From contig USQD01000087.1 of the NCBI GenBank assembly GCA_900556795.1, positions 1-7,731 on the forward strand: DNA of 7,731 bases, given 5' to 3'. The DNA comes from an uncultured Prevotella sp. Lineage in GTDB: Bacteria; Bacteroidota; Bacteroidia; Bacteroidales; Bacteroidaceae. This document shows positions 1 to 6,900 of this stretch, piece after piece; position 1 is the stretch's first letter, and each line of letters starts with the position of its first letter. The translations under genes and the position numbers were made by a program. Below the pieces are notes generated by a model. That model was not told the origin of the DNA. It saw only the letters and a list, made by a program, of their open reading frames with translations, and ran no database searches.

Positions 1-69
1 TTTTAGAACTATTTTTAGTAATTTCGCAGTCAGAATCGTTTGAATCTATAAAAACTTTAAAATATTAAT

Positions 70-522
70 ATGGAATTACAAGGAAAGGTTATTGCCGTTT
101 TACCAGAAAGAAGCGGCGTTTCAGCAAGAGGCGAGTGGAAGGCTCAGTCTTATGTTATCGAAACTCACGAAGCATATCCTAAGAAGTTGTGCTTTGATGT
201 TTTTGGCGCAGACCGTATTGCTCAGTTCAATATTCAGACAGGTGAAGAGATCATGGTTTCCTTCGATTTGGATGCTCATGAGTATCAGGGTCGTTGGTTC
301 AACAGTGTTCGCGCATGGAACGTGCAGCGCGTAGATCCTAACGCCGTAGCTGGTGCTATGGGTGGTGTGCAGCCTGGTGCTTCTCAATACCCTCCAATGG
401 GTGCTGCTCCTGTTCAGCCTGCTCCAGCTGCAGCTCCAGCAGGTGGTGCTACTGCTCCATTCCCTCCAGCTCAGCCAGCAGCTCCTGCTGCAGATGGCAG
501 CGCTGATGATCTTCCATTCTAA
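70..522 (+). CDS. DUF3127 family protein, predicted OB-fold-like, with SSB-like C-terminal tip
   Basis: Protein of 150 residues. Residues 1-90 look like the DUF3127 domain found in Bacteroidota: it opens MELQGKVIAVLP and contains a beta-rich stretch with CFDVFGADR, GEEIMVSFDLDAHEY and WFNSVRAWNVQ. Residues about 91-141 are a low-complexity linker rich in Ala, Pro, Gln and Gly. The last residues are DGSADDLPF. This matches the layout of bacterial single-stranded DNA-binding protein (OB fold, disordered linker, acidic tip ending in Pro-Phe), so a role at single-stranded nucleic acid is a reasonable inference; the family's biochemical function is not known to me. The ATG at 70 is the first in frame, and its leader is A/T-rich with no Shine-Dalgarno sequence, as is usual in this phylum. 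It is likely transcribed alone and ends at the hairpin at 551-592. The family call is fairly sure; the function is not. Confidence 0.85.
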   Translation: MELQGKVIAVLPERSGVSARGEWKAQSYVIETHEAYPKKLCFDVFGADRIAQFNIQTGEEIMVSFDLDAHEYQGRWFNSVRAWNVQRVDPNAVAGAMGGVQPGASQYPPMGAAPVQPAPAAAPAGGATAPFPPAQPAAPAADGSADDLPF

Positions 523-550
523 GCTGAACACAGTATTAGAAAATATATAA

Positions 551-592
551 GGGTGTGTCATCTTCTTACGGATGGCACACCCTCATTTTTTT
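551..592 (+). terminator. Rho-independent terminator between convergent genes
   Basis: A 12-bp stem (551-562 pairing with 571-582, GGGTGTGTCATC with GATGGCACACCC, one G-U pair) has an 8-nt loop and is followed by a T run at 586-592. It starts 28 bases after the DUF3127 stop. The MFS gene ends at 642 on the other strand. Read in that direction the same hairpin has one C-A mismatch and only a weak T-rich tail, so termination there is possible but less certain. Confidence 0.85.
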
Positions 593-641
593 GTTCTGTT
601 TAACTGTTTTTTTCGCCTTCTGGCAGAATACTTTCTAAAAT

Positions 642-1820
642 CTATTCTACTCTTCTGCGTTTCTCGAAAAAGCTTTTAGAGGCGGCAAAGAATAAAATCA
701 CGGCTGCGGCATTTTCGATGGCTACCATCCAGAAGGTTCCGTTGTAGCCGAAATGTTCTGCCACAACTCCACCGAGCAGACAGCCGATTCCGAATCCTAA
801 ATCCCAACCCGTAAGAATACTGCTGTTGGCTGTGCCTCGCTGGTCGTGGCGAGCTACATTGATAAACATATTCAGGAAGGCTGGATAGAGATGCCCGTTG
901 CCTAAACCGATGAGTGCTGCGGAGAGGTAATAGGCGACCGGATGCTTGATGACAACAAAGATGGTGAAGCCCACCAATGATATCAGCATTCCTTCGGCGG
1001 CGTTCTGGGTTAACTTGCCTTTGCTCAGAGCCTTACGACCCTGTAGACGGGAGAGGAACAAGCCCATCGAGAGGATGGCAAAATAGGTTCCGGTTCCGCC
1101 CGTAATGCCGAGTTCTTCCTTGCTGTAGATGGCTAGATAGTTGCTCAGAACGCCCCAGCAGAAGCCAAACATGCAGATGTTGATGGCGAGCAGCCAGGCG
1201 CGGGTCAGGAAGAAGCGGTCTAGGGACAGTTTCTCCTTGTTCTTGACGATTTCCTTCTCCGGCAGATGAACCGTTCCGGCAATCACTACCGAAGCGATGG
1301 CTACGATGAATGAAATCCAGAACAGTACCATGTAACTGCCCACCATGTTGTGCAGATAAATGCCGATAGACGGTGCGATTGCCATGGCGAAATTGTTACT
1401 AAGTCCGTAGAGACCAATACCTTCGTTGCGACGGCTGGCTGGCAGGACATCGATGGCGCACGTACTGTTTGCCACGGTTACGGCACCAAAGGGTCCGCCA
1501 TGCAGGGTTCGGCAGATGGCAAACATCAGGATGGTGCCGGCTGCAATGTAGCCTGCAAAGAAGATGGCGAAGGCTGCCAGGCAGATCATCAGTACTTTCT
1601 TTCTGGAGAACCCGTCTACCACATAGCCACTGAAGGGGCGGATGATGAGGGCTGCCACAGTATATCCGCTCAGTACAATGCCGATTACATCCTTCGTTGT
1701 CCCGAAGGTCTCACTCAGATAGAGTGGGAGGAGTGGGGTTAGAAGATAGAAGGCAAAGTAGAGCAGAAAATTGGTTGACATCACCTTCATGTAGTCAGCA
1801 TTCCAAAGTTTCTCTTTCAT
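642..1820 (-). CDS. MFS transporter, 12-helix, substrate unknown
   Basis: Inner-membrane protein of 392 residues, typical length for a 12-helix major facilitator. Hydrophobic segments run throughout, with a polar central loop at about 187-205 (PEKEIVKNKEK) separating the two six-helix halves. The loop between helices 2 and 3 carries a motif-A-like GYVVDGFSRKKV (65-76), and RTLHGGPFG (104-112) resembles motif B in helix 4. DVLPASRRNEGIGLYGL (124-140) is also typical of the family. Substrate cannot be read from sequence; relatives are usually annotated as drug or sugar efflux or as unspecified. It is the last of three minus-strand genes, 79 bp downstream of nudC, and a promoter-like element in that gap could drive it separately. 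The start at 1820 is the first ATG and leaves a short charged N-terminus before helix 1. The ATG encoding Met11 is an alternative. Confidence 0.9.
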   Translation of the reverse strand: MKEKLWNADYMKVMSTNFLLYFAFYLLTPLLPLYLSETFGTTKDVIGIVLSGYTVAALIIRPFSGYVVDGFSRKKVLMICLAAFAIFFAGYIAAGTILMFAICRTLHGGPFGAVTVANSTCAIDVLPASRRNEGIGLYGLSNNFAMAIAPSIGIYLHNMVGSYMVLFWISFIVAIASVVIAGTVHLPEKEIVKNKEKLSLDRFFLTRAWLLAINICMFGFCWGVLSNYLAIYSKEELGITGGTGTYFAILSMGLFLSRLQGRKALSKGKLTQNAAEGMLISLVGFTIFVVIKHPVAYYLSAALIGLGNGHLYPAFLNMFINVARHDQRGTANSSILTGWDLGFGIGCLLGGVVAEHFGYNGTFWMVAIENAAAVILFFAASKSFFEKRRRVE

Positions 1821-1847
1821 CTCTTGTACGTTCTTTGTTTTCTTGTT

Positions 1848-1877
1848 CTAAATAGAAAGTTTCTTGACCTGAACAAA
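1848..1877 (-). promoter_or_regulatory. Possible Bacteroidota-type promoter of the MFS gene
   Basis: On the minus strand a -33-like TTTG (1874-1877, at the end of a T run) is followed after 19 bases by TATTTAG (1848-1854), a partial match to the -7 consensus TAnnTTTG. Spacing and distance to the ATG at 1820 fit, but the -7 half is weak. The MFS gene may instead be read through from nudC. Confidence 0.3.
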
Positions 1878-1899
1878 AAAATCTTGTTCCGTTCAACTA

Positions 1900-2673
1900 C
1901 TAAATCTTGCCTTCCAGCCAGGCATCAATCAGGCGGCGGGCTATTGATAATTTTTCGGGAAGGATAGGGAGGTTGTCCTTGCTAAACCACTTGCCACGAG
2001 AGAGTTCCTCTTTCTGCAGATGAATTTCTCCATCCACGTATTCTGCCGTATAACCTACCATCAGTCCACTTGGATAAGGCCATGGCTGGGAACTGAAATA
2101 CTTTACGTTCTTGATGGTTAGTCCCGTCTCTTCCATCACCTCGCGATGGACGGCTTCTTCCAGGCTTTCACCCGTTTCAACAAAACCTGCTACGAGAGAA
2201 TCGAAGTTGCCCTTGAAGTTGCGAGCATGAACGAGAAGAACCTGATTGTCCTTCTTGATGAGCACGATGATGGCTGTGGCGAGGGAAGGCCATACCTGCT
2301 TGCCGCACTGGGTGCATTTCTTGCTGATGTCGGTTGCCATCTGCATCGGTGCACCACATACGCCGCAGAAATGGGTGTTCATGTCCCAATAGTTCAGTTC
2401 CTGGCATTTGCCTGCTTTCTGATAAAGCTCCGGCGTGAGCTTGTAGAAACTGGGACGCAGACCGCACATCTCGAACTTCGAATGGTCCGTGACGGGTTCC
2501 GGAATGGTGAAGGTTTTCACCTCCGTTCCGTCCTCCATCGGTGTGATGTTGAGGATATGGGTCCAGGGCTTTGTCTCTATCGGACATTCTTCACTGCATG
2601 GAATCGTATAGGTTCCGTCTTCTCTCTTCTCCAGCAAGATGTCACTCTTGCAAAATATAAACCAATACTTCAT
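1900..2673 (-). CDS. nudC: NAD(+)/NADH pyrophosphatase (Nudix hydrolase)
   Basis: Cytoplasmic Nudix enzyme that cleaves NAD(H) to NMN(H) and AMP; E. coli NudC also removes NAD caps from RNA 5' ends. With the start used here it has 257 residues, the length of E. coli NudC. In order: an N-terminal domain (1-100), a zinc ribbon with Cys103, Cys106, Cys120 and Cys123, and a complete Nudix box at 163-185 (GFVETGE..., REVMEETGL; all catalytic Glu present). SQPWPYPS at 195-202 is the signature separating NADH pyrophosphatases from other Nudix proteins. The frame stays open upstream to a possible ATG at 2769, but that would overlap the preceding gene by 29 bases and add 32 residues unlike the family. 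The ATG at 2673 has AAAGAAG just upstream and starts with the expected MKYWFIF. It lies 67 bp after the nucleotidase gene and is likely co-transcribed with it. Confidence 0.95.
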   Translation of the reverse strand: MKYWFIFCKSDILLEKREDGTYTIPCSEECPIETKPWTHILNITPMEDGTEVKTFTIPEPVTDHSKFEMCGLRPSFYKLTPELYQKAGKCQELNYWDMNTHFCGVCGAPMQMATDISKKCTQCGKQVWPSLATAIIVLIKKDNQVLLVHARNFKGNFDSLVAGFVETGESLEEAVHREVMEETGLTIKNVKYFSSQPWPYPSGLMVGYTAEYVDGEIHLQKEELSRGKWFSKDNLPILPEKLSIARRLIDAWLEGKI

Positions 2674-2740
2674 TACTTCTTTATTTTGAACTTTGAGCTT
2701 TATGATATGCTTTTCTGGGAACGTTTCAGGTGGGAGCTTG

Positions 2741-4504
2741 CTATTGCTTCTTGCCGAACAGCAATTCATAGTCGCGCTGGGCAGCAGGCTTGGTCCATGC
2801 TTCCGGTACGAACTTCCAGTTGTTGTTGGCTTTAGCCTCGATAGTGCCCATCTTTTCGATAGCTTCCATCAGGTAATAGCGCTGGTCGCGCTTGCTGCGG
2901 TAGATGATTCGGCTGTCCAGACTGTCCTTTGGAATGCCGGCACCGCGAGTGAGAAGCTCACCGCCACCGTTGCCACGATAGCTGTTGACGGCTACATTAT
3001 ACCATTTCTTCTCGTCGAAAGGCTGGCCGTTGCTCATGTGCAGAATCTTTACCTTCTCTCCGTCTGGCTTGGTTACATCCACCTCATAGTCGATTCCGGC
3101 AGCACTGTCAAAGTTGAAGGAGAGATTCTTGAAGCCCAGGCGCTGCTGGTCGCCCTTGGTTTGGGTGTCGAGCAGAAGCAGATGGTCGTCAGGACTCTTC
3201 ATGGTGTTCACCCAAAGGTCATAACTCATCTCTAGATGCTTGCGAATCTCTTCACCGGTAAGACGCATCACGTAGAGCTGATTCTCATATTTATAGAGGT
3301 TGAACATATCGCTCACGTAGACAGGACCAGCGTTGATGGTGGAATTGAATTGGAGCGGAGCGTTGAAGGCAATGTCAGCCTTGGTGATTTCGAGCTGCAG
3401 GTTGAGGATGAAATCATTGAAGGCGCAGCTGCCGAAGAACGATTCGCGGCTGTGGATAGTGTTCTTGAAAGTACCAATCTGCTTGCCTACATACTGGTTG
3501 ATTTCTGCAATCTGAGGCTCGAAAGCCTTCATGAAATCCTCATCGATAGGACATTTTGTCACATCGGCAAGGGTTCCTTCTACTTTCTTGTCAGTCACCA
3601 CGTACTGTTTCTTGCCGTTCATCTTCTTCTTCTTGAGGGTCAGGGTAATTTCTGCATCTGCTACGGAGAGGGCGTTGTTGGCAGGATCGAGACAAACCAC
3701 TGGTTTGCCTTCCACATTGGTAACAGTCTCGTTGCATCGGGTGTGGTCGTGGCCAAAGAGTACCATGTCGAAACCAGGCACTTCCCTTGCCACTCTGAGC
3801 GAAGCATCCTCTTCATATTCTGGGGTGACGATACCTCCATCTTTACCACTATGGAAGACGCCAATCACCACGTCTGGCTTCTCGTTCTCCCGGATATGCT
3901 TCATCCATTTGCGGGCGCTGGTCACCATGTTCTCGAAATGGAGACCGCTCCAGAGATTCTCTGTCAGCCAGTTAGGAATAGCTGGAGTCAGCATGCCGAG
4001 CACGGCAACCTTCACACCCTCGCGGTTCAGGATAATGTATGGCTTGACATAAGGTTCCCCCGTCTTAGTATCAATGATGTTGGCGCCCAGAACTGGGCAG
4101 TTCAACTCCTTGATCCACTTGTCGTAGACTGCATGGCCGGTCTCTACATCGTGATTACCGAACGCCTGTGCATCATATTTCATGTAGTTGACTACATCCG
4201 AAGCCACGTTGCGTGCCTGGGTGTTCACATAATTATAATAATAGCAGGTAGGCTGTCCCTGCAGAATGTCTCCATTTTCCAGGAGAATTACATTGTTCTT
4301 ATACGTCTTACGGAGGTCGTTTACGTATGACGAAACTCTAGCCAAGGTTCCAGCCTTTGGCTTCCGGTTGATGAAATCGTATGGGAAGAAGGAACCGTGG
4401 ACGTCACTTGTCTCGATTACTCTCAGTTTCACGGTACGTTGCTGTGCCATAGCGGATGAATTGATGGTGAGCGCCAGCAAGAGCGCTGCAAATACTTGTT
4501 TCAT
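2741..4504 (-). CDS. Exported bifunctional metallophosphatase/5'-nucleotidase (UshA/CpdB-like)
   Basis: Protein of 587 residues with a signal peptide (MKQVFAALLLALTINSSAMA, predicted cleavage after Ala20), so it acts in the periplasm or at the cell surface. The N-terminal calcineurin-like metallophosphatase domain has the full two-metal site: SDVHG (Asp34, His36), NGD (Asp79), GNHD (116-119), His218 and GHDH (251-254). The C-terminal 5'-nucleotidase domain spans about 340-550 and includes NSYRGNGGGELLTRGAG (507-523), the substrate-binding region. Family members remove phosphate from nucleotides, and some act on 2',3'-cyclic nucleotides, UDP-sugars or NAD. The NSYRGNGG segment recalls CpdB-type enzymes, but the substrate cannot be settled here. 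It is the first of three minus-strand genes and is divergent from the J-protein gene. The start at 4504 is fixed by the signal peptide. Confidence 0.93.
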   Translation of the reverse strand: MKQVFAALLLALTINSSAMAQQRTVKLRVIETSDVHGSFFPYDFINRKPKAGTLARVSSYVNDLRKTYKNNVILLENGDILQGQPTCYYYNYVNTQARNVASDVVNYMKYDAQAFGNHDVETGHAVYDKWIKELNCPVLGANIIDTKTGEPYVKPYIILNREGVKVAVLGMLTPAIPNWLTENLWSGLHFENMVTSARKWMKHIRENEKPDVVIGVFHSGKDGGIVTPEYEEDASLRVAREVPGFDMVLFGHDHTRCNETVTNVEGKPVVCLDPANNALSVADAEITLTLKKKKMNGKKQYVVTDKKVEGTLADVTKCPIDEDFMKAFEPQIAEINQYVGKQIGTFKNTIHSRESFFGSCAFNDFILNLQLEITKADIAFNAPLQFNSTINAGPVYVSDMFNLYKYENQLYVMRLTGEEIRKHLEMSYDLWVNTMKSPDDHLLLLDTQTKGDQQRLGFKNLSFNFDSAAGIDYEVDVTKPDGEKVKILHMSNGQPFDEKKWYNVAVNSYRGNGGGELLTRGAGIPKDSLDSRIIYRSKRDQRYYLMEAIEKMGTIEAKANNNWKFVPEAWTKPAAQRDYELLFGKKQ

Positions 4505-4530
4505 ATTACTAAATTGTTATTATTATTTTG

Positions 4531-4538
4531 CAAAAGTA
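4531..4538 (-). promoter_or_regulatory. Promoter -7 element of the nucleotidase gene
   Basis: Read on the minus strand this is TACTTTTG, an exact match to the Bacteroidota -7 consensus TAnnTTTG, and it is preceded by a run of T. It lies 26 bases before the ATG at 4504, giving a short leader. No good TTTG was found at the -33 distance; the nearest TTG is too close. It would drive the nucleotidase and probably nudC. Confidence 0.55.
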
Positions 4539-4598
4539 CAAAAAAGTTGGCAATTACGGCATACTTTTTGTTGGATAATTCAAAAAATAATTTAAAAT

Positions 4599-4605
4599 AG
4601 GAGGT
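4599..4605 (+). promoter_or_regulatory. Strong Shine-Dalgarno sequence of the J-protein gene
   Basis: AGGAGGT sits 8 bases before the ATG at 4614, a nearly perfect complement to the 16S rRNA 3' end at ideal spacing. None of the other starts in this window has anything similar. It supports 4614 as the true start. Confidence 0.8.
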
Positions 4606-4613
4606 ATAAGAAT

Positions 4614-5414
4614 ATGGCATTCGTAGATTATTACAAAATTCTTGGTGTAGACAAGAATATCCCTCAGAAGGATGTTCGAGCAGCCTATCGTAAGAGAGCT
4701 AAGCAGTTTCATCCTGACTTGCACCCTAACGACCCGAAGGCTAAGGCTAAATTCCAGGCTTTGAACGAGGCGTATGAGGTGTTGTCTGATCCTGATAAAC
4801 GTGCCAAGTACGATCAGTTTGGCGAGAATTGGAAGAACGCCGGTGGCTTCGGCGGTGGTGGATTTGGTGGCGGCAGTGCTGGTGGTGCTGGCGGCAATCC
4901 TTTCGAAGGCTTTGACTTCAGTAGTTTCGGAAGTGGTGGAGGTGGATTCTCCAGCTTCTTCGAAAATCTCTTTGGCGGTGGCCGTTCCCGCAGCAGCCAG
5001 GGCGGAGCTGGTTTCGGCGGCTTTGGTGGCTTTGGCGGTTTCGGTGGAGCTGGTGGAGCCAATGCCGGTTATGGCGCAGGTGCTGACTTCGGTACTGGCG
5101 GTTGCAACGGCGGCTGCGGCAGTCAGCAAGGTACTCGAACCAATAATGGCGAGATGAACATGAACGTGAACATCGACATGTATACTGCCTTGTTGGGTGG
5201 CGAAGGAATTATCACCTTGAGCAATGGTTCGAAGATTAAGTTGAAGATTAAGCCTGAGACCCAGAATGGCACAAAGGTTCGTGTTCGTGGCAAGGGTTTC
5301 GACCGTGGCGATGGAACTTTCGGTGATCTGATGATTACCTATAACGTGAAGTTGCCAACTGCCTTGAATGAAAAACAGAAAGAGTTGCTTCGCCAGATGA
5401 AGGACGCAAAGTAA
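4614..5414 (+). CDS. DnaJ/CbpA-like J-domain co-chaperone with a single C-terminal domain
   Basis: Hsp40 co-chaperone predicted to stimulate DnaK ATPase in the cytoplasm. It has 266 residues. The J domain (about 5-70) carries the essential HPD at 33-35, with KYDQFGENW closing it. A long Gly/Phe-rich linker (about 77-180) follows, including FGGFGGFGGFGG. Only one beta-sandwich C-terminal domain comes next (181-248, with NIDMYTALLGGE, IKLKIKPETQNGTKVRVRGKGF and GDLMITYNVKLP). That segment matches the second of the two domains in DnaJ and CbpA. The first domain and the DnaJ zinc finger are absent; CNGGC (164-168) in the linker is too little for a zinc finger. This explains a length below the roughly 300 residues of CbpA. 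No cbpM-like partner follows. Expression probably ends at the large hairpin at 5533-5607. Confidence 0.92.
   Translation: MAFVDYYKILGVDKNIPQKDVRAAYRKRAKQFHPDLHPNDPKAKAKFQALNEAYEVLSDPDKRAKYDQFGENWKNAGGFGGGGFGGGSAGGAGGNPFEGFDFSSFGSGGGGFSSFFENLFGGGRSRSSQGGAGFGGFGGFGGFGGAGGANAGYGAGADFGTGGCNGGCGSQQGTRTNNGEMNMNVNIDMYTALLGGEGIITLSNGSKIKLKIKPETQNGTKVRVRGKGFDRGDGTFGDLMITYNVKLPTALNEKQKELLRQMKDAK
5013..5048 (+). repeat. Tandem 9-bp coding repeat in the Gly/Phe linker
   Basis: Four consecutive 9-bp units encode Phe-Gly-Gly (TTCGGCGGC, TTTGGTGGC, TTTGGCGGT, TTCGGTGGA). The third-position differences show divergence after duplication. Such units can gain or lose copies without breaking the frame, so linker length may vary among strains. 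Confidence 0.75.
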
Positions 5415-5532
5415 AGGGCTTTCCCACGTTAGCTCCATGCGCCCTAAGCCAATGGGCAACGGTCGAATGGAAAGGTAAAGGAAGAAGCTCTTATCTCATG
5501 GCTACGTTTTGGTTATTAGAGGGTATATTCTC

Positions 5533-5607
5533 AAATCGCCCTGTAAGGACAAAAGCTTTAAATAAGTTTAAACTTGAAAGCTTTTGCTCTTACAGGGCGA
5601 TTTTTTT
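5533..5607 (+). terminator. Long inverted repeat, probable terminator between convergent genes
   Basis: A 27-base arm at 5533-5559 pairs with 5577-5603 apart from two mismatched positions; the core is ATCGCCCTGTAAG with CTTACAGGGCGAT. The 17-base loop holds a perfect 12-base palindrome (AAGTTTAAACTT, 5564-5575). A T run at 5601-5607 follows on the plus strand, which fits intrinsic termination of the J-protein transcript about 120 bases after its stop. The T run reaches into the stop codon of the zinc-ribbon gene coming from the other side. The minus-strand side has only three T after the stem. The stem is much longer than termination needs, so it could also be a dispersed palindromic element. 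Confidence 0.75.
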
Positions 5608-6865
5608 ATTCTCCTGTATTTACTTTTGACATGTTGAATGATGAAATCTTTAAGTCAGGAGAAACGGTGCTCGAAATCTTGAACAGCTGTTCATGCTTGG
5701 AACCGTCTGTCTTGTCAACTGCCTGCTTGGCTGTGAAGACTACCTGATATTCATATTCGCTGTCACCAATCTCACGCTTCTTGATCTGATAATCGTTGTT
5801 GATGTGCCAGTTCATGTTGGCAACATCTTCCTTGTAGAGTTTATCCATGAAGGTAACGATATCCGACTTTGGTGCAGAGTTCTTGCCTAGGAGCGAAGAG
5901 AGAATATCTTCGCAGTTCGCCAGCAGGCCATCTCCGTCACGGGAGTTAATGCTCTGGAAGAACTGGCGATACAAACCAGTAATATATTCTTTTTCTTCCG
6001 GTTGTAGGTCACGTCCCTTCACCTTTTTCAAGGCATTCTCAGCCTCTTCGATGTGTGAACCGTCTCTGTGAGCATCTAGATAAGTCTGGTAAGCATCTGC
6101 TGTGTCTGCATTCTTTGCCACATTCCAGTCGATGGAATCTATCTTGTTGATGGCTTCCTGCTTGTGTATGCTGTTTGGATATTTCTGAAGGTAAGCCTGC
6201 AGAGCATCTTTCGAACCCCTTACCACAGCATTGGTCCAGTCCTGATCGTTCTGCTTCAGCTGCTCGAGATGAGCCGTGATGGAATCGCGATGTGCTTCGT
6301 CTGCATCTTTGTAGGTGTCCAGATAACTCTGAAGAACCATCGGGTCTGAGCTTTGCATCGCATATTCGTAAGCTTCCATCTCTTTGTTCTTGTTGGCATT
6401 GTCATAGAAGTAATATAGGATGCCGCAGACGAGGACTGAGAAGATGAGCGATATGATCAAGATGCTTCGCATGCTCATTTTCTTCTCCGGTTCTTTCTTT
6501 TCCGGATTCTGCTCGCCTCCGTTTCCTTTGTTTGTCGTTGGGCGTACGGGTGGAGGTGGAGGAGTTGCAGGCATTCCCGGTCTTTCTGTCTGCTGCATGG
6601 TTCGTCTTGCAGACTGCTGTACTGGAGCTACCTGGTCTATTGACTGTCCCGGTGCAGAAGGAGTAGGAGTGATTCCGCCCCTGCCACCTACCAATGTCGG
6701 ATTAGGAGTCTGGCAGTTCGGGCACATTTCAAGATAGTTAAAATAAACCTCTCCACAGTTAGGGCATTTTGTAGTTTTACCCGCTATTTCAACACCACAG
6801 CTTGGACATGTTGGTGCTTTATCGCTAATTTGGCGTCCACATTCTGGACATTTTATAATTGCCAT
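5606..6865 (-). CDS. Double zinc-ribbon, single-pass membrane protein with helical repeats
   Basis: Protein of 419 residues. Two zinc ribbons lie at the N-terminus: Cys6/Cys9/Cys20/Cys23 (CPEC, CPSC) and Cys34/Cys37/Cys48/Cys51 (CPNC twice). A Pro/Gln-rich linker (about 60-115) and a charged patch (PEKKEPEKKMSMR) lead into one transmembrane helix at about 134-154. With positive charge before the helix, the ribbons should be cytoplasmic and the rest periplasmic. Three roughly 37-40-residue helical repeats follow (about 165-203, 209-243 and 246-282), each with a motif like LQSYLDTYKD, LQAYLQKYPN or YQTYLDAHRD. The C-terminal 290-419 looks like an NTF2-type alpha+beta domain, which is an inference. 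The architecture resembles TcaA/YvbJ envelope proteins of Gram-positives, but I see no clear homology. It starts 35 bp after the lysozyme gene on the same strand, so co-transcription is likely. Function unknown. Confidence 0.85.
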   Translation of the reverse strand: MAIIKCPECGRQISDKAPTCPSCGVEIAGKTTKCPNCGEVYFNYLEMCPNCQTPNPTLVGGRGGITPTPSAPGQSIDQVAPVQQSARRTMQQTERPGMPATPPPPPVRPTTNKGNGGEQNPEKKEPEKKMSMRSILIISLIFSVLVCGILYYFYDNANKNKEMEAYEYAMQSSDPMVLQSYLDTYKDADEAHRDSITAHLEQLKQNDQDWTNAVVRGSKDALQAYLQKYPNSIHKQEAINKIDSIDWNVAKNADTADAYQTYLDAHRDGSHIEEAENALKKVKGRDLQPEEKEYITGLYRQFFQSINSRDGDGLLANCEDILSSLLGKNSAPKSDIVTFMDKLYKEDVANMNWHINNDYQIKKREIGDSEYEYQVVFTAKQAVDKTDGSKHEQLFKISSTVSPDLKISSFNMSKVNTGE

Positions 6866-6900
6866 AGTTTTATTTAAAGTTTATATTGAGTATAATGTTT

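Noticed and set aside
1871..1889. Small inverted repeat GAACAA...TTGTTC between nudC and the MFS gene
   Set aside because: Six-base arms in an A/T-rich gap are expected by chance, and there is no second matching site to suggest an operator.
2674..2769. Longer nudC starting at the in-frame ATG at 2769 (289 residues)
   Set aside because: It would overlap the nucleotidase gene and add 32 residues with no resemblance to NudC. The start at 2673 gives the family length and a better leader.
2146..3235. Two overlapping plus-strand open frames opposite nudC and the nucleotidase
   Set aside because: They run antisense to well-identified genes and contain no family motifs.
3236..4330. Long plus-strand open frame (364 codons) across the nucleotidase gene
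   Set aside because: It is antisense to a gene with complete catalytic motifs, shows no recognisable domain, and has no supporting start signals.
5103..5117. CNGGC in the J-protein linker as a reduced DnaJ zinc finger
   Set aside because: DnaJ zinc fingers need four CxxCxGxG repeats. Only two Cys are present here.
4554..5459. Minus-strand open frame of 301 codons opposite the J-protein gene
   Set aside because: Its Ala/Thr/Ser-rich translation is the mirror of the Gly-rich coding sequence, and it starts with TTG. It covers a clearly real gene on the other strand.
5437..5478. A 13-codon frame beginning ATGCGCCCTAAG after the J-protein gene
   Set aside because: No ribosome-binding context, very short, and not recognisable.
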